From: Hyphococcus sp.
GTDB lineage: Bacteria; Pseudomonadota; Alphaproteobacteria; Caulobacterales; Parvularculaceae
Reading direction: 5' to 3'
Assembly (NCBI GenBank): GCA_021604585.1
Contig: BQJG01000063.1
Span: forward strand, 1 to 18,914
Length of the DNA stretch: 18,914 nucleotides
A model generated the notes under the pieces. It was not told the DNA's origin. It was given only the letters and a program-made list of their open reading frames with translations, and searched no databases. Below, one piece after another: positions 6,878-17,263 of the stretch. The translations under genes and the position numbers were made by a program. Position 1 is the stretch's first letter, and every line of letters begins with the position of its first letter.

Positions 6878-6909
6878 AAAACGCGCCTCTCTTGCGAAAG
6901 GCGCGTTTT
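6878..6909 (-). terminator. Intrinsic terminator of greA
   Basis: An 11-bp stem, AAAACGCGCCT (6878-6888) with AGGCGCGTTTT (6899-6909), encloses a 10-nt loop. On the minus strand, in the direction of greA transcription, the stem ends in a run of six T from the A6 at 6876-6881. This is about 28 nt beyond the greA stop. The plus strand also has TTTTGTTTG, so it may work in both directions. Confidence 0.85.
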
Positions 6910-6936
6910 GTTTGTGCAGAAATCTGCAAGCGACGC

Positions 6937-7410
6937 CTACTTATAAACCACTTTCGCAATTTCATAAGAGCGCGATCCGCCGGGGGCGGAGACTTCGACG
7001 CTGGCGCCTTGCTCTTTGCCGATGAGGGCGCGGGCGATTGGCGAGGAGATTGAAATCTTGCGCTCCTTCACATCAGCTTCGAGATCGCCGACAATCTGCC
7101 AGATTTTTTCTTCTTCGGTGTCTTCGTCGATCAGCGTGACGGTGGCGCCGAACTTCACGGTCTTGCCGTTCAGCTTCGTCACATCAATGACTTCGGCGCG
7201 TGTATATTTGTCCTCAAGATCGAGGATCTGGGATTCGATCCAGCCCTGACGCTCCTTGGCGGCGTGATATTCGGCGTTTTCCGAGAGGTCGCCATGGGCG
7301 CGCGCTTCAGAAATCGCCTGGATCACCGCCGGGCGTTCTTCATTCTTCAGTTTCTTTAGGTCGGCCTCGAGCTTTGCGTAGCCGCCGAGCGTCATTGGGA
7401 ATTTCTCCAT
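6937..7410 (-). CDS. greA: Transcription elongation factor GreA
   Basis: A 157-aa factor that inserts into the RNA polymerase secondary channel and stimulates cleavage of backtracked transcripts. The N-terminal coiled coil (about 10-75) carries the tip motif GDLSENAEYHAAKERQ with acidic Asp41 and Glu44, the residues that hold the catalytic metal. The C-terminal FKBP-like domain includes SPIARALIGKEQG at 122-134. Full length for the family. GAGAAAGGG near 7418-7426 (minus strand) provides the ribosome-binding site. carB lies upstream on the same strand, but a terminator at 7475-7509 separates them, so greA may have its own promoter. Confidence 0.97.
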   Translation of the reverse strand: MEKFPMTLGGYAKLEADLKKLKNEERPAVIQAISEARAHGDLSENAEYHAAKERQGWIESQILDLEDKYTRAEVIDVTKLNGKTVKFGATVTLIDEDTEEEKIWQIVGDLEADVKERKISISSPIARALIGKEQGASVEVSAPGGSRSYEIAKVVYK

Positions 7411-7474
7411 TCCAGCGCCCTTTCTCTCCTGCTGCAGGGGGTGGCCCGGATGGCCGTTTCCTGACTGGTGAACG

Positions 7475-7509
7475 AAAAAAATAGCGCGGCCGGGCGGGTC
7501 GCCGGGCCG
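7475..7509 (-). terminator. Intrinsic terminator of carB
   Basis: On the minus strand CGGCC-C-GGC pairs with GCC-C-GGCCG around GACCC (7487-7509; eight pairs and one C:C mismatch). CGCTA and a run of seven T (7475-7481) follow. It lies about 110 nt after the carB stop and just before greA, so carB and greA are probably separate transcription units. Confidence 0.7.
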
Positions 7510-7619
7510 ACGCTGAATTTCGCAAGCCGGCTATGTAAGCCTGATGAGCGGTGATTTCAAGAGCGCACAAGACCCGAACGGCCCGAATAGCCTGTTGAAA
7601 ACAAAGGAATTTCGCGGAA

Positions 7620-10922
<3,303 letters not shown>

Positions 10923-11082
10923 TACTACTCGCGCGCAACCCCACACAAGCGAGCGTGCCAATTGGCGAGCCGCGCGCAGCGTGGGCGTGAAGAATCAAAT
11001 GTCGATTAAAGCGTTCTCTTAGGCGAAGCGGGCAGAGAGGGAAAGGGTTTCCGGCAACTCATTTTCCCGTTCATTTCCGGGC

Positions 11083-11130
11083 TTGACATAGAACCAAAAG
11101 GTTTCATATAAAGCAAAACCAAAAGGTTTT
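11083..11130 (+). promoter_or_regulatory. Promoter of the ArsR operon with twin operator palindromes
   Basis: A perfect TTGACA (11083-11088), an 18-nt spacer and TATAAA (11107-11112) form a near-consensus sigma-70-type promoter. The 12-mer AACCAAAAGGTT, with AACC/GGTT inverted arms, occurs twice exactly, at 11092-11103 inside the spacer and at 11117-11128 over the expected transcription start. Centres are 25 bp apart. The second copy extends to AAAACC/GGTTTT (11115-11130), and its AAAAGG also serves as the ribosome-binding site for the ATG at 11136. Placement suggests autorepression by the encoded ArsR protein. Confidence 0.75.
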
Positions 11131-11135
11131 ATATT

Positions 11136-11459
11136 ATGCACGCTCGCGATCACTCCCAGCCTGTCTTTCGTGCACTCGCTGATCCAACCCGGCGCGCCAT
11201 CATTTCGATGTTGTCGGCCGGTCCGCGGCCTATTGCAGAGATTGCTGATGAATTTGAGATGACGCGCCCCGCCGTGGCCAAGCATCTCGCCATTTTGCGT
11301 GAAGGCGGGCTCATCGCCGTGGAGCCAAAGGGCCGTGAGCGTATCAACCGGCTCAATCCGGCGGCGCTCAAAACCGCCGCCGACTGGATCAATCATTTCG
11401 ATCAGTTCTGGGACGACCGTCTCGCCAAGCTCAAACAAGTCGTGGAGGACAAATCATGA
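11136..11459 (+). CDS. ArsR/SmtB-family transcriptional regulator
   Basis: A 107-aa winged-helix repressor. It opens with the ArsR hallmark VFRALADPTRRAIISML (residues 10-26). The recognition helix is MTRPAVAKHLAILREGGLI (42-60), and the wing is VEPKGRERINRLNP. There are no cysteine pairs or other metal-site residues, so it is probably not a metal sensor. This subgroup is usually found next to an SRPBCC/AHSA1 gene, as here. The TGA overlaps the ATG of that gene (ATGA at 11456-11459). Two identical palindromes in its promoter make autoregulation likely. The signal it senses is unknown. Confidence 0.92.
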   Translation: MHARDHSQPVFRALADPTRRAIISMLSAGPRPIAEIADEFEMTRPAVAKHLAILREGGLIAVEPKGRERINRLNPAALKTAADWINHFDQFWDDRLAKLKQVVEDKS

Positions 11460-11878
11460 GCAAGACCAACATCGTCAAAACCATCTTCCTGAAAGCGCCG
11501 CCTGAGCATGTGTGGAAATTTCTGACACAAGCCGACAAGCTGGCGCTTTGGTTCCATCAGGGCGAAGCGGATCTGAAGGAGGGCGGCGACTGGGCGCTGT
11601 TGACCAATACGCTTGGCAAGGAAGGTCAGCGCATGTGCTGGGGCAAGGTCGTCGCCTTGAAGGCGCCGGAAAAATTGGTGCACACATTCACACACAACTA
11701 TCTGGAAGGCGTTGAAACCACCTGCACCTGGACGCTCGAATCCGTCAAAGGCGGCACGGTTTTGACCTTGGTGCATGAAGGCTGGGACAAGCTTGGCGAC
11801 GGCGCCTTTCCCATGGCCGCAGATCACGACACTGGCTGGGATGAGCACTTCCAGCGCCTTCGCAGAGTCACAAGCTAA
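11456..11878 (+). CDS. SRPBCC/AHSA1 (START-like) domain protein
   Basis: A 140-aa single-domain protein of the SRPBCC fold, a deep hydrophobic ligand-binding cup. The opening IVKTIFLKAPPEHVWKFLTQ (residues 6-25), the AHSA1-like WFHQGEADLKEGGDW segment (32-46) and the C-terminal GWDEHFQRLRR helix match the family. The start overlaps the ArsR stop by 4 nt, so it is translationally coupled and controlled by the same promoter. No enzyme or ligand can be named. Members paired with ArsR are mostly uncharacterised. A 9-bp hairpin follows at 11895. Confidence 0.88.
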   Translation: MSKTNIVKTIFLKAPPEHVWKFLTQADKLALWFHQGEADLKEGGDWALLTNTLGKEGQRMCWGKVVALKAPEKLVHTFTHNYLEGVETTCTWTLESVKGGTVLTLVHEGWDKLGDGAFPMAADHDTGWDEHFQRLRRVTS

Positions 11879-11894
11879 CCAAATTTTTATCGGG

Positions 11895-11916
11895 GGCGGG
11901 CGTTTTTACGCCCGCC
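11895..11916 (+). terminator. Hairpin after the ArsR-SRPBCC operon
   Basis: GGCGGGCGT (11895-11903) pairs perfectly with ACGCCCGCC (11908-11916) around TTTT. It lies 17 nt after the SRPBCC stop. No T-run follows on the plus strand (CTTCGGTGT), so termination would be factor-assisted or incomplete. The following gene has its own strong ribosome-binding site. Confidence 0.55.
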
Positions 11917-11994
11917 TTCGGTGTATTCGCCCCGCCGTTTCGGATAAGTTGCGCATGGGACTGGCGCGCAGAATCAGGCGCGAAGGAGGGCGAT

Positions 11995-13011
11995 ATGAAA
12001 TTCATCAACACCTTTATTGCAGGCGCTTCATTACTTGCGACGCCGCTGTTTATCGGCGCAGCGACGGCGAGCGACACCGTTGAAATTCGCGAATGGGAGG
12101 TGCCGTATGAAAACTCCCGGCCGCGCGATCCTTTCGCAGTGGATGAAAGCTCGGTCTGGTTTGTCGGTCAGGCGGGCGGGTATATCGCCCACCTTAATCC
12201 GAAATCCGGCGAGATATTCAAGATCGACCTTCGCGAAGGTGAAGGCGCGCACAACCTGATTGTCGCGCCAGACGGGATCGTCTGGTATGCGGGCAACCGC
12301 CTCGGCGTGATCGGCCGCGTCGATCCAAAGACGCAAGAGATTGAAGAAATCCCGATGCCGGATCCGGCGGCGCGCGATCCGCACACATTAATCCTCGACG
12401 AAGAAGAAGAACACATCTGGTTCTCGCTGCAGGGCGCCAACATGATCGGCCGGCTGACGATTGAAGATCGCAAGGTCGATCTCGTCCCGTCGCAGACCGA
12501 GCGCTCGCGCCCTTACGGCATCAAGTTTGGGTCTGACGGGTCTATCTGGGTCGCATTATTTGGAACCAACAAGCTCGCCAATCTCGACCCGGAAACGATG
12601 GCGCTTCGCGAAATCGTGCTGCCGCGCGAAGAAACCCGCCCGCGCCGCATTGAAGTCACGAGTGATGGCCGCGTCTGGTATGGCGATTACGCCAAGGGCA
12701 TTCTCGGCGTCTACAATCCGAAAACGGAAAAATTCCAGGAATGGCCGATGCCGCAGGGCGAAGGCGCAAAGCCCTATGGCATGGCGACGGACGGCAAGGG
12801 CCGGATCTGGATGGTCGCCACTGGCGTTTCGCCGAATGTATTTGTCGGCTTCGATCCGAAGACGGAGAAATTTTTCTCGGCGACCGAAGTGCCTTCCGGC
12901 GGCGGCACGATCCGGCACATGCATTATCATGCCCCGTCCGGCGCAATCTGGTTCGGCGCGGATACGAATTACATCGGACGCGCGATTGTTGAACCGGCGC
13001 TGACGGACTAG
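11995..13011 (+). CDS. Exported Vgb-like (virginiamycin B lyase family) beta-propeller
   Basis: A 338-aa protein with a Sec signal peptide (hydrophobic 7-22, cleavage probably after ATA at 23-25), so periplasmic. The mature part is a run of about 45-residue propeller blades, each with a DG.(I/V)W(F/Y/V) strand: VDESSVWFVG, APDGIVWYAG, EEEHIWFSL, GSDGSIWVAL, TSDGRVWYGD, GKGRIWMVA and PSGAIWFG. Seven such motifs suggest a seven-bladed propeller. Streptogramin lyases share this fold, but chromosomal exported members are mostly of unknown function, so antibiotic inactivation is not claimed. His308, His310 and His312 cluster near the last blade. AAGGAGG at 11983-11989 is a strong ribosome-binding site. 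The next gene starts 6 nt after its stop. Confidence 0.85.
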   Translation: MKFINTFIAGASLLATPLFIGAATASDTVEIREWEVPYENSRPRDPFAVDESSVWFVGQAGGYIAHLNPKSGEIFKIDLREGEGAHNLIVAPDGIVWYAGNRLGVIGRVDPKTQEIEEIPMPDPAARDPHTLILDEEEEHIWFSLQGANMIGRLTIEDRKVDLVPSQTERSRPYGIKFGSDGSIWVALFGTNKLANLDPETMALREIVLPREETRPRRIEVTSDGRVWYGDYAKGILGVYNPKTEKFQEWPMPQGEGAKPYGMATDGKGRIWMVATGVSPNVFVGFDPKTEKFFSATEVPSGGGTIRHMHYHAPSGAIWFGADTNYIGRAIVEPALTD

Positions 13012-13017
13012 GCAACG

Positions 13018-13521
13018 ATGCGCGGGTTTTACGCGTTTTTCGCCGCCGGGCTGGCGTTGACCGGTCCGGCGTCGGCCTATCCGAATGGCGCGCCATGGGG
13101 GTCGGCGAATCCAGATGCAGCTAATAGCTGCAATTCCTGCCATTTCGATGGGGATGTGGTGATGGAGTCCGATCTTATCTCCATGACAGGCTGGGAGCCG
13201 TTGGTCGGCCCTGGCGATCAATTTGAGCTGAGGTTGATGTTTAAAAAAAGCAAAACCGACACGACTGTCGGAATGCAAGTTAGCGCCAACGTCGGCTCGT
13301 TCCAAGGGGAACAAGATGGGTTAGAAACGCTGGGGTCACAAATCCGATCTACTGCCGCGAAAGGCGGCTCCGGATGGCTTGTATGGCGATTTAAATGGAC
13401 CGCACCTGCAAAAATGGATGCGCCAATCACTTTTCATATTGCAGTAAACGAAAGCAACGATGATCTATCTGCATTAGGCGACCAAATTCATCTTCGGACA
13501 CTTACTTTGTACGCCGAATGA
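13018..13521 (+). CDS. Exported single-CxxCH protein, possible choice-of-anchor V type
   Basis: A 167-aa protein with a signal peptide (residues 1-20, cleavage after ASA) and, soon after, SCNSCHFDG: Cys38, Cys41 and His42 form a CxxCH haem-c attachment motif. The rest (about 60-167) is predicted beta-rich with LVGPGDQFELRLMF and WRFKWTAPAKMDAPITFHIAV. This is the layout I associate with choice-of-anchor V / Reeler-like exported proteins, though I cannot confirm the family. No distal Met ligand is obvious. Only 6 nt follow the Vgb-like gene, implying co-transcription and a joint periplasmic role. Base use in the second half (13200-13510) is AT-richer than in the neighbours. Confidence 0.75.
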   Translation: MRGFYAFFAAGLALTGPASAYPNGAPWGSANPDAANSCNSCHFDGDVVMESDLISMTGWEPLVGPGDQFELRLMFKKSKTDTTVGMQVSANVGSFQGEQDGLETLGSQIRSTAAKGGSGWLVWRFKWTAPAKMDAPITFHIAVNESNDDLSALGDQIHLRTLTLYAE

Positions 13522-13522
13522 C

Positions 13523-14245
13523 TTATGTCCACCGTTTCGAAAGCTTCTGGTCCATCGCGTTCGGCGCCTGTTTTTCCGCGCCCTGATAGCCGGTGACCTT
13601 ATCGGCGACGAAGGGATTATTCGCTCTTTCACGATTAAAGGTGGAGACCGGGCCATGGCCGGGTACGAATTGCAGATCGCCCAGCGGCCATAATTTGCCG
13701 GTGATGGAATCGATCAATGTCTGGTGATCGCCACGCGGAAAGTCCGTGCGGCCGATCGAACCCGCAAACAACACGTCGCCGACAAAAGCGATATTCGCGC
13801 CCTTGTGATAGATCACCACGTGACCCGGCGTATGGCCCGGCGTGTAGGTGACGCCAAATTTAATTCCGTCGAGATCGAGTTCGTCGCCATCGTTCAGCCA
13901 TTGGTCCGGCGCGCAATTCTCGCCCATGCCCGGATGGCCGTATTGCGCCCAGTGATCGGCGATGCCGTCGAGCCAGAACGTATCTTCCTTGTGCGGACCG
14001 ATGATCGGCGCGCCCGTTGCGCGCTTAACAGCTTCCGCGCCGCCCGCATGATCGAGATGGCCATGGGTCAGCCAGATCTGTTCGATGGTCGCGTCCATGG
14101 CTTTTGCGGCGTCGAGAATTTTCTGCGCCTCGCCGCCGGGATCGACCACGGCGGCCTTGCCGCTGGCTGCGCGAATGATCGAACAGTTCTGCTGGAACGG
14201 CGTGACGGGCACGATCTGCACGGAGAAGGGTAGTTGCTGTGTCAT
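13523..14245 (-). CDS. MBL-fold metallo-hydrolase, YcbL/glyoxalase II-like
   Basis: A 240-aa zinc hydrolase. The metal motif THGHLDHAGG gives His61, His63, Asp65 and His66. YTPGHTPGH gives His142, VGDVLF gives Asp157 and VPGHGP gives His197, so the binuclear site is complete. No signal peptide. The short length and the lack of the C-terminal glutathione-binding domain of classical glyoxalase II point to the YcbL-like group (thioester or hydroxyacylglutathione hydrolases). The substrate is not determined. It starts 37 nt after the PaaI-type gene on the same strand and is probably the last gene of the carA-efp operon. It ends tail-to-tail 1 nt from the CxxCH gene. Confidence 0.9.
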   Translation of the reverse strand: MTQQLPFSVQIVPVTPFQQNCSIIRAASGKAAVVDPGGEAQKILDAAKAMDATIEQIWLTHGHLDHAGGAEAVKRATGAPIIGPHKEDTFWLDGIADHWAQYGHPGMGENCAPDQWLNDGDELDLDGIKFGVTYTPGHTPGHVVIYHKGANIAFVGDVLFAGSIGRTDFPRGDHQTLIDSITGKLWPLGDLQFVPGHGPVSTFNRERANNPFVADKVTGYQGAEKQAPNAMDQKLSKRWT

Positions 14246-14282
14246 TTCAAAGATGTATGGCGCTGCGAAAGGCGAAGCAAGG

Positions 14283-14702
14283 TTAGGTCGCGATCGATTT
14301 CAGCGTCACCAAGGCAGTTGCGACCATCTCGCGCTTGTCGCCGGTCTCGGCGAAAACGTCGGAGCGAATGACGCCGACCGATGCGCCACGCGACAAAGCC
14401 GTCGCTTCCGCGACCAGCATGTCGCCTTTGGCGGGCTTCATGAAGTTAATCTTGAGCTCGATGGTGAGGCAGGCCTTGCCCTCGGGCAGGACCGACGCGT
14501 AGCACGCACCGGCTGCATGGTCTGCGAGCCCGGTGACGACGCCCGCATGGACATAGCCGAGGAACTGCACCAGCTCTTCCTTCGGCGCGACTTCCAGCGC
14601 GACAAAGCCTTCTTCCAGCGTGCGGACGCGGAAACCGGATTCCTTAGTGAAGCCGCGGGCGGTGGTGATGTGTTCGAAGGTTTGTTTCAGATCGCTGCGC
14701 AT
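14283..14702 (-). CDS. PaaI-type hotdog-fold thioesterase
   Basis: A 139-aa cytoplasmic hotdog domain protein, length typical of the PaaI/YdiI-like acyl-CoA thioesterase group. The segment QFLGYVHAGVVTGLADHAAG (residues 46-65) matches the family's HGG/HAG motif followed by the central helix with Asp61. KACLTIELKINFMKPAKGD (75-93) is the usual second strand. Ribosome binding is weak, only an A-rich stretch before the ATG, which fits translation from an operon message. Upstream efp is 57 nt away. The actual acyl-CoA substrate cannot be read from sequence. Confidence 0.87.
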   Translation of the reverse strand: MRSDLKQTFEHITTARGFTKESGFRVRTLEEGFVALEVAPKEELVQFLGYVHAGVVTGLADHAAGACYASVLPEGKACLTIELKINFMKPAKGDMLVAEATALSRGASVGVIRSDVFAETGDKREMVATALVTLKSIAT

Positions 14703-14759
14703 ATTTTGAAGCTATTCGGCGAAGCAAACCAGCGCCAGTTTCTTGTGCAGTTCCAGCTG

Positions 14760-15326
14760 CTAATCCCGCGCGCGCTCTCGATATTCGCGGTCGGCGATGG
14801 TGACGACGATGCGCTCGCCAGCGGAGAGATAGGACGGGATCATCACGCGCACGCCATTATCGAGCAGTGCGGGCTTGTAGGAGCTTGAAGCGGTCTGGCC
14901 TTTGACGGTCGGCTCAGTCTCGGCGATTTCGCGAGTCGCGGTTTCGGGCAGGGTGACGCCGAGCGGGCGGCCCTCATGGGTTTCGATTTCAACCGCCATG
15001 TTCGCCTCAAGAAACGCCGCCTGCTCGCCGACCAGCGACGCCGCGATATGGATTTGTTCGTAGTTTTCCGAATCCATAAACACGAACATGTCGCCTTCAT
15101 CGTAAAGATACTGAAACTTGCGCTGTTCGAGGCGCACCCGCTCGACCGTCTCTGCGGCGGAAAAGCGGTCATTGTATTTGGTGCCGGAAATGACGTCCTG
15201 CATCTCGACCTGGTTGAAGGAGCGCAGATTGCCCGGCGTTCTGTGTTCGGTTTTGACGACCACAACGAGCTTGTCCTTGTAGCTCAAGACCATGCCCGGA
15301 CGGATGGCGTTGCCGGCGATTTTCAT
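14760..15326 (-). CDS. efp: Elongation factor P with an atypical tip loop
   Basis: A 188-aa translation factor that rescues ribosomes stalled at polyproline. All three OB-like domains are present: MKIAGNAIRPGMVLSYKDK at the start, DRFSAAETVERVRLEQRKFQ in domain I/II, and the C-terminal VVKGQT-like VKGQTASSSYKPALLDNGVRV. The latter is diagnostic of EF-P. The domain I tip reads HRTPGNLRSF: Asn33 stands where most alphaproteobacterial EF-Ps have the PGKG lysine, with Arg35 nearby. AAGGG about 8 nt before the ATG is the ribosome-binding site. It follows carA by 69 nt on the same strand. Identity as EF-P is firm; how the tip is modified, if at all, is open. Confidence 0.94.
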   Translation of the reverse strand: MKIAGNAIRPGMVLSYKDKLVVVVKTEHRTPGNLRSFNQVEMQDVISGTKYNDRFSAAETVERVRLEQRKFQYLYDEGDMFVFMDSENYEQIHIAASLVGEQAAFLEANMAVEIETHEGRPLGVTLPETATREIAETEPTVKGQTASSSYKPALLDNGVRVMIPSYLSAGERIVVTIADREYRERARD

Positions 15327-15395
15327 AAATGACCCTTGCGACTGGATGTTCCGGCGCGGGTCTATAGCCGGGCCGGCTGCGCTTGGCGAGGGGGA

Positions 15396-16565
15396 TTACG
15401 CCGCCTTCAGCCGCTCCACAAACCGCCGGAACAGGTAAAAGCTGTCCTCCGGGCCGGGCGAGGCTTCCGGGTGGTGCTGGACTGAAAAGGCCGGGGCATT
15501 TTTCAGCGCGATGCCCGAATTCGATCCGTCAAACAGCGACACATGGGTTTCGATCACATTGGCGGGCAGGGATTGCCCGTCGACGGTGAAGCCGTGATTC
15601 ATCGAGACGATTTCAACCTTGCCGGTGGCGAGGTCTTTCACCGGATGGTTGGCGCCGTGATGGCCTTGCGCCATCTTTTTGGTTTTGGCGCCGGCGGCCA
15701 GCGCCAGCATTTGGTGGCCGAGGCAGACGCCAAGCGTCGGCACCTTGTTTTCGATCAGTTGACGGATCACCGGCACGGCGTATTCGCCGGTCGCCGCCGG
15801 ATCGCCGGGGCCGTTCGACAACACAACGCCATCCGGTTTCTTTTCCATAATGTCGTCATAGCTCGCTCTGGCGGAGACGACCGTGACGCGGCAGCCCTCG
15901 CTGGCGAGGCGGCGCAAGATATTGCGCTTCACGCCATAGTCGATGACGACAATATGCGGACCTGAACCGTCATGAGCGCCGTAGCCTTTGTTCCATTCCC
16001 AACCTTTTTCGGCGTGGACATAGCTTTGCAAGGTTGTTACATCCTTGGCGAGGTCGCGGCCTTCAAGGCCAGCCCATTCGCTGGCGCGTTTTGCCATCGC
16101 GGCGACATCAAAATTCCCGTTTGCATTGTGTGCGATCACGCCATGCGGCATGCCGGTCTCGCGGATCAGCGCGGTGAGCGCGCGCGTATCAACGCCGGCG
16201 ATGCCGATGATCCCGCGGCGGCGCATCCAGGCGGAGAAGTCGAGCTGTGCGCGATAGTTGGACGGGCTGGTGTTCATGGCGCGAAAGATCCCGCCGCGTG
16301 CAGCCGTGGAGGCGGCGGGCGAAGCGTTTTCAACGTCTTCTGCGTTAACGCCGACATTGCCGATATGCGGGAACGTAAAAGTGATCAGCTGGCCAGAATA
16401 AGACGGGTCGGTCAAAATCTCCTGATAGCCCGACATGGCGGTGTTGAAACAGACTTCTCCGACCGCTTCCCCGGCAGCCCCAAGCCCTTGTCCGTAAAGG
16501 GTTGTTCCATCCGCCAGCACCAGCGCGGCGGTGGGCTTTTCGGCAGGTGCTTGACTAATCTTCAT
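15396..16565 (-). CDS. carA: Carbamoyl-phosphate synthase small subunit (glutaminase)
   Basis: A 389-aa class I glutamine amidotransferase feeding ammonia to CarB. The N-terminal CPSase domain has FNTAMSGYQEILTDPSYSGQ (residues 40-59) and GIAGVDTRALT (121-131). The C-terminal GATase carries the triad Cys281 (GVCLGHQ), His365 and Glu367 (VQHHPEASPGP). SNGPGDP at 250-256 is also intact. Start ATG at 16563-16565; the upstream AAGAGA is a moderate ribosome-binding site. It heads a minus-strand run with efp, the thioesterase and the MBL hydrolase, and is divergent from yqeY, a common arrangement in alphaproteobacteria. Confidence 0.97.
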   Translation of the reverse strand: MKISQAPAEKPTAALVLADGTTLYGQGLGAAGEAVGEVCFNTAMSGYQEILTDPSYSGQLITFTFPHIGNVGVNAEDVENASPAASTAARGGIFRAMNTSPSNYRAQLDFSAWMRRRGIIGIAGVDTRALTALIRETGMPHGVIAHNANGNFDVAAMAKRASEWAGLEGRDLAKDVTTLQSYVHAEKGWEWNKGYGAHDGSGPHIVVIDYGVKRNILRRLASEGCRVTVVSARASYDDIMEKKPDGVVLSNGPGDPAATGEYAVPVIRQLIENKVPTLGVCLGHQMLALAAGAKTKKMAQGHHGANHPVKDLATGKVEIVSMNHGFTVDGQSLPANVIETHVSLFDGSNSGIALKNAPAFSVQHHPEASPGPEDSFYLFRRFVERLKAA

Positions 16566-16715
16566 GGATGAATATCTCTTCCCGGCCTTGTTGCGTTGCA
16601 GAGGCGTTCAGCGGCGCTGGCGATAGCGGCCCCCCTGTGCGCGAATTGGCTGATGCGCAAATCGGCCGGAAGCTAGGCGAAGGGGCCCAGAGGGTCAACA
16701 ACGGATAAATTAGAG

Positions 16716-16743
16716 ATTATCCAACAAAACTAATCACTTACAA
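16716..16743 (-). promoter_or_regulatory. Candidate carA promoter with overlapping inverted repeat
   Basis: On the minus strand TTGTAA (16738-16743), a 16-nt spacer and GATAAT (16716-16721) form a reasonable promoter, about 150 nt before the carA start. The -10 box lies within the inverted repeat GGATAA-8 nt-TTATCC (16703-16722), a possible operator. The local DNA is AT-rich compared with its surroundings. No clear matching promoter for yqeY was found on the plus strand. Confidence 0.4.
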
Positions 16744-16804
16744 CGGGGTATGACGCAGCGGCGCGAATTTTGAATTCGCTTGCACGCTGACAATGGAGAA
16801 TCAG

Positions 16805-17263
16805 ATGCTGAGAAGCCAAATCGACACAGCGTTAAAAACGGCCATGAAAGCCGGTGACGCGAAGCTGCGGGTGGCGACCTTGCGGCTCGTCAACGCGGCG
16901 ATCAAAGACCGGGACATTGCCGCGCGCGGTGAAGACCGTTGCGAGGGCGCCACCGAAGAAGAAATTCTCGCGATCCTGACCAAGATGGTGAAGCAGCGCG
17001 AAGAGAGCGCGGCCGCGTTTGAAAATGGCGGGCGTCCGGAACTCGCCGAGCAGGAGCGCGCCGAAATCGCGGTCATCCGCGAATTCCTGCCGCGTCAGCT
17101 ATCGGAAGATGAGGTCAAGGCGGCAGTGTCGGACGTCATCACCGAGTATGACGCCGCCGGTTTGAAGGACATGGGCAAGTGCATGGGCGCTTTGAAGGAG
17201 CGCTATAACGGCGCCATGGATTTTGGCGCCGCCGGCAAGCTGATGAAAGACCGGTTGAGTTAG
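16805..17263 (+). CDS. GatB/YqeY domain-containing protein
   Basis: A 152-aa protein of the YqeY family, related to the tRNA-binding tail of GatB amidotransferase. The start is set at 16805 (MLRSQIDTALKTAMKAGD) because GGAGAA at 16795-16800 lies just before it. The ATG at 16793 overlaps that Shine-Dalgarno sequence. Key family stretches are LRLVNAAIKDRDIAARG, ENGGRPELAEQERAEIAVIR (about 73-92) and FLPRQLSEDEV. Full length. The family's cellular role is not settled. The stop overlaps the stop of the convergent LytTR gene. Confidence 0.93.
   Translation: MLRSQIDTALKTAMKAGDAKLRVATLRLVNAAIKDRDIAARGEDRCEGATEEEILAILTKMVKQREESAAAFENGGRPELAEQERAEIAVIREFLPRQLSEDEVKAAVSDVITEYDAAGLKDMGKCMGALKERYNGAMDFGAAGKLMKDRLS

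Noticed and set aside
11995..13011. Streptogramin (virginiamycin B) resistance gene
   Set aside because: Only the propeller fold is supported. The protein is exported and chromosomal in context, and I cannot place the lyase active-site residues with confidence.
13523..14245. Metallo-beta-lactamase
   Set aside because: No signal peptide, and the motif set and length fit the YcbL/glyoxalase II-like hydrolases better.
14085..14888. Long plus-strand open frame opposite the MBL, thioesterase and efp genes
   Set aside because: It is antisense to genes with clear family motifs and shows no recognisable domain; a shadow of GC-rich coding sequence. The same applies to 9056-9712 and 15972-16571.
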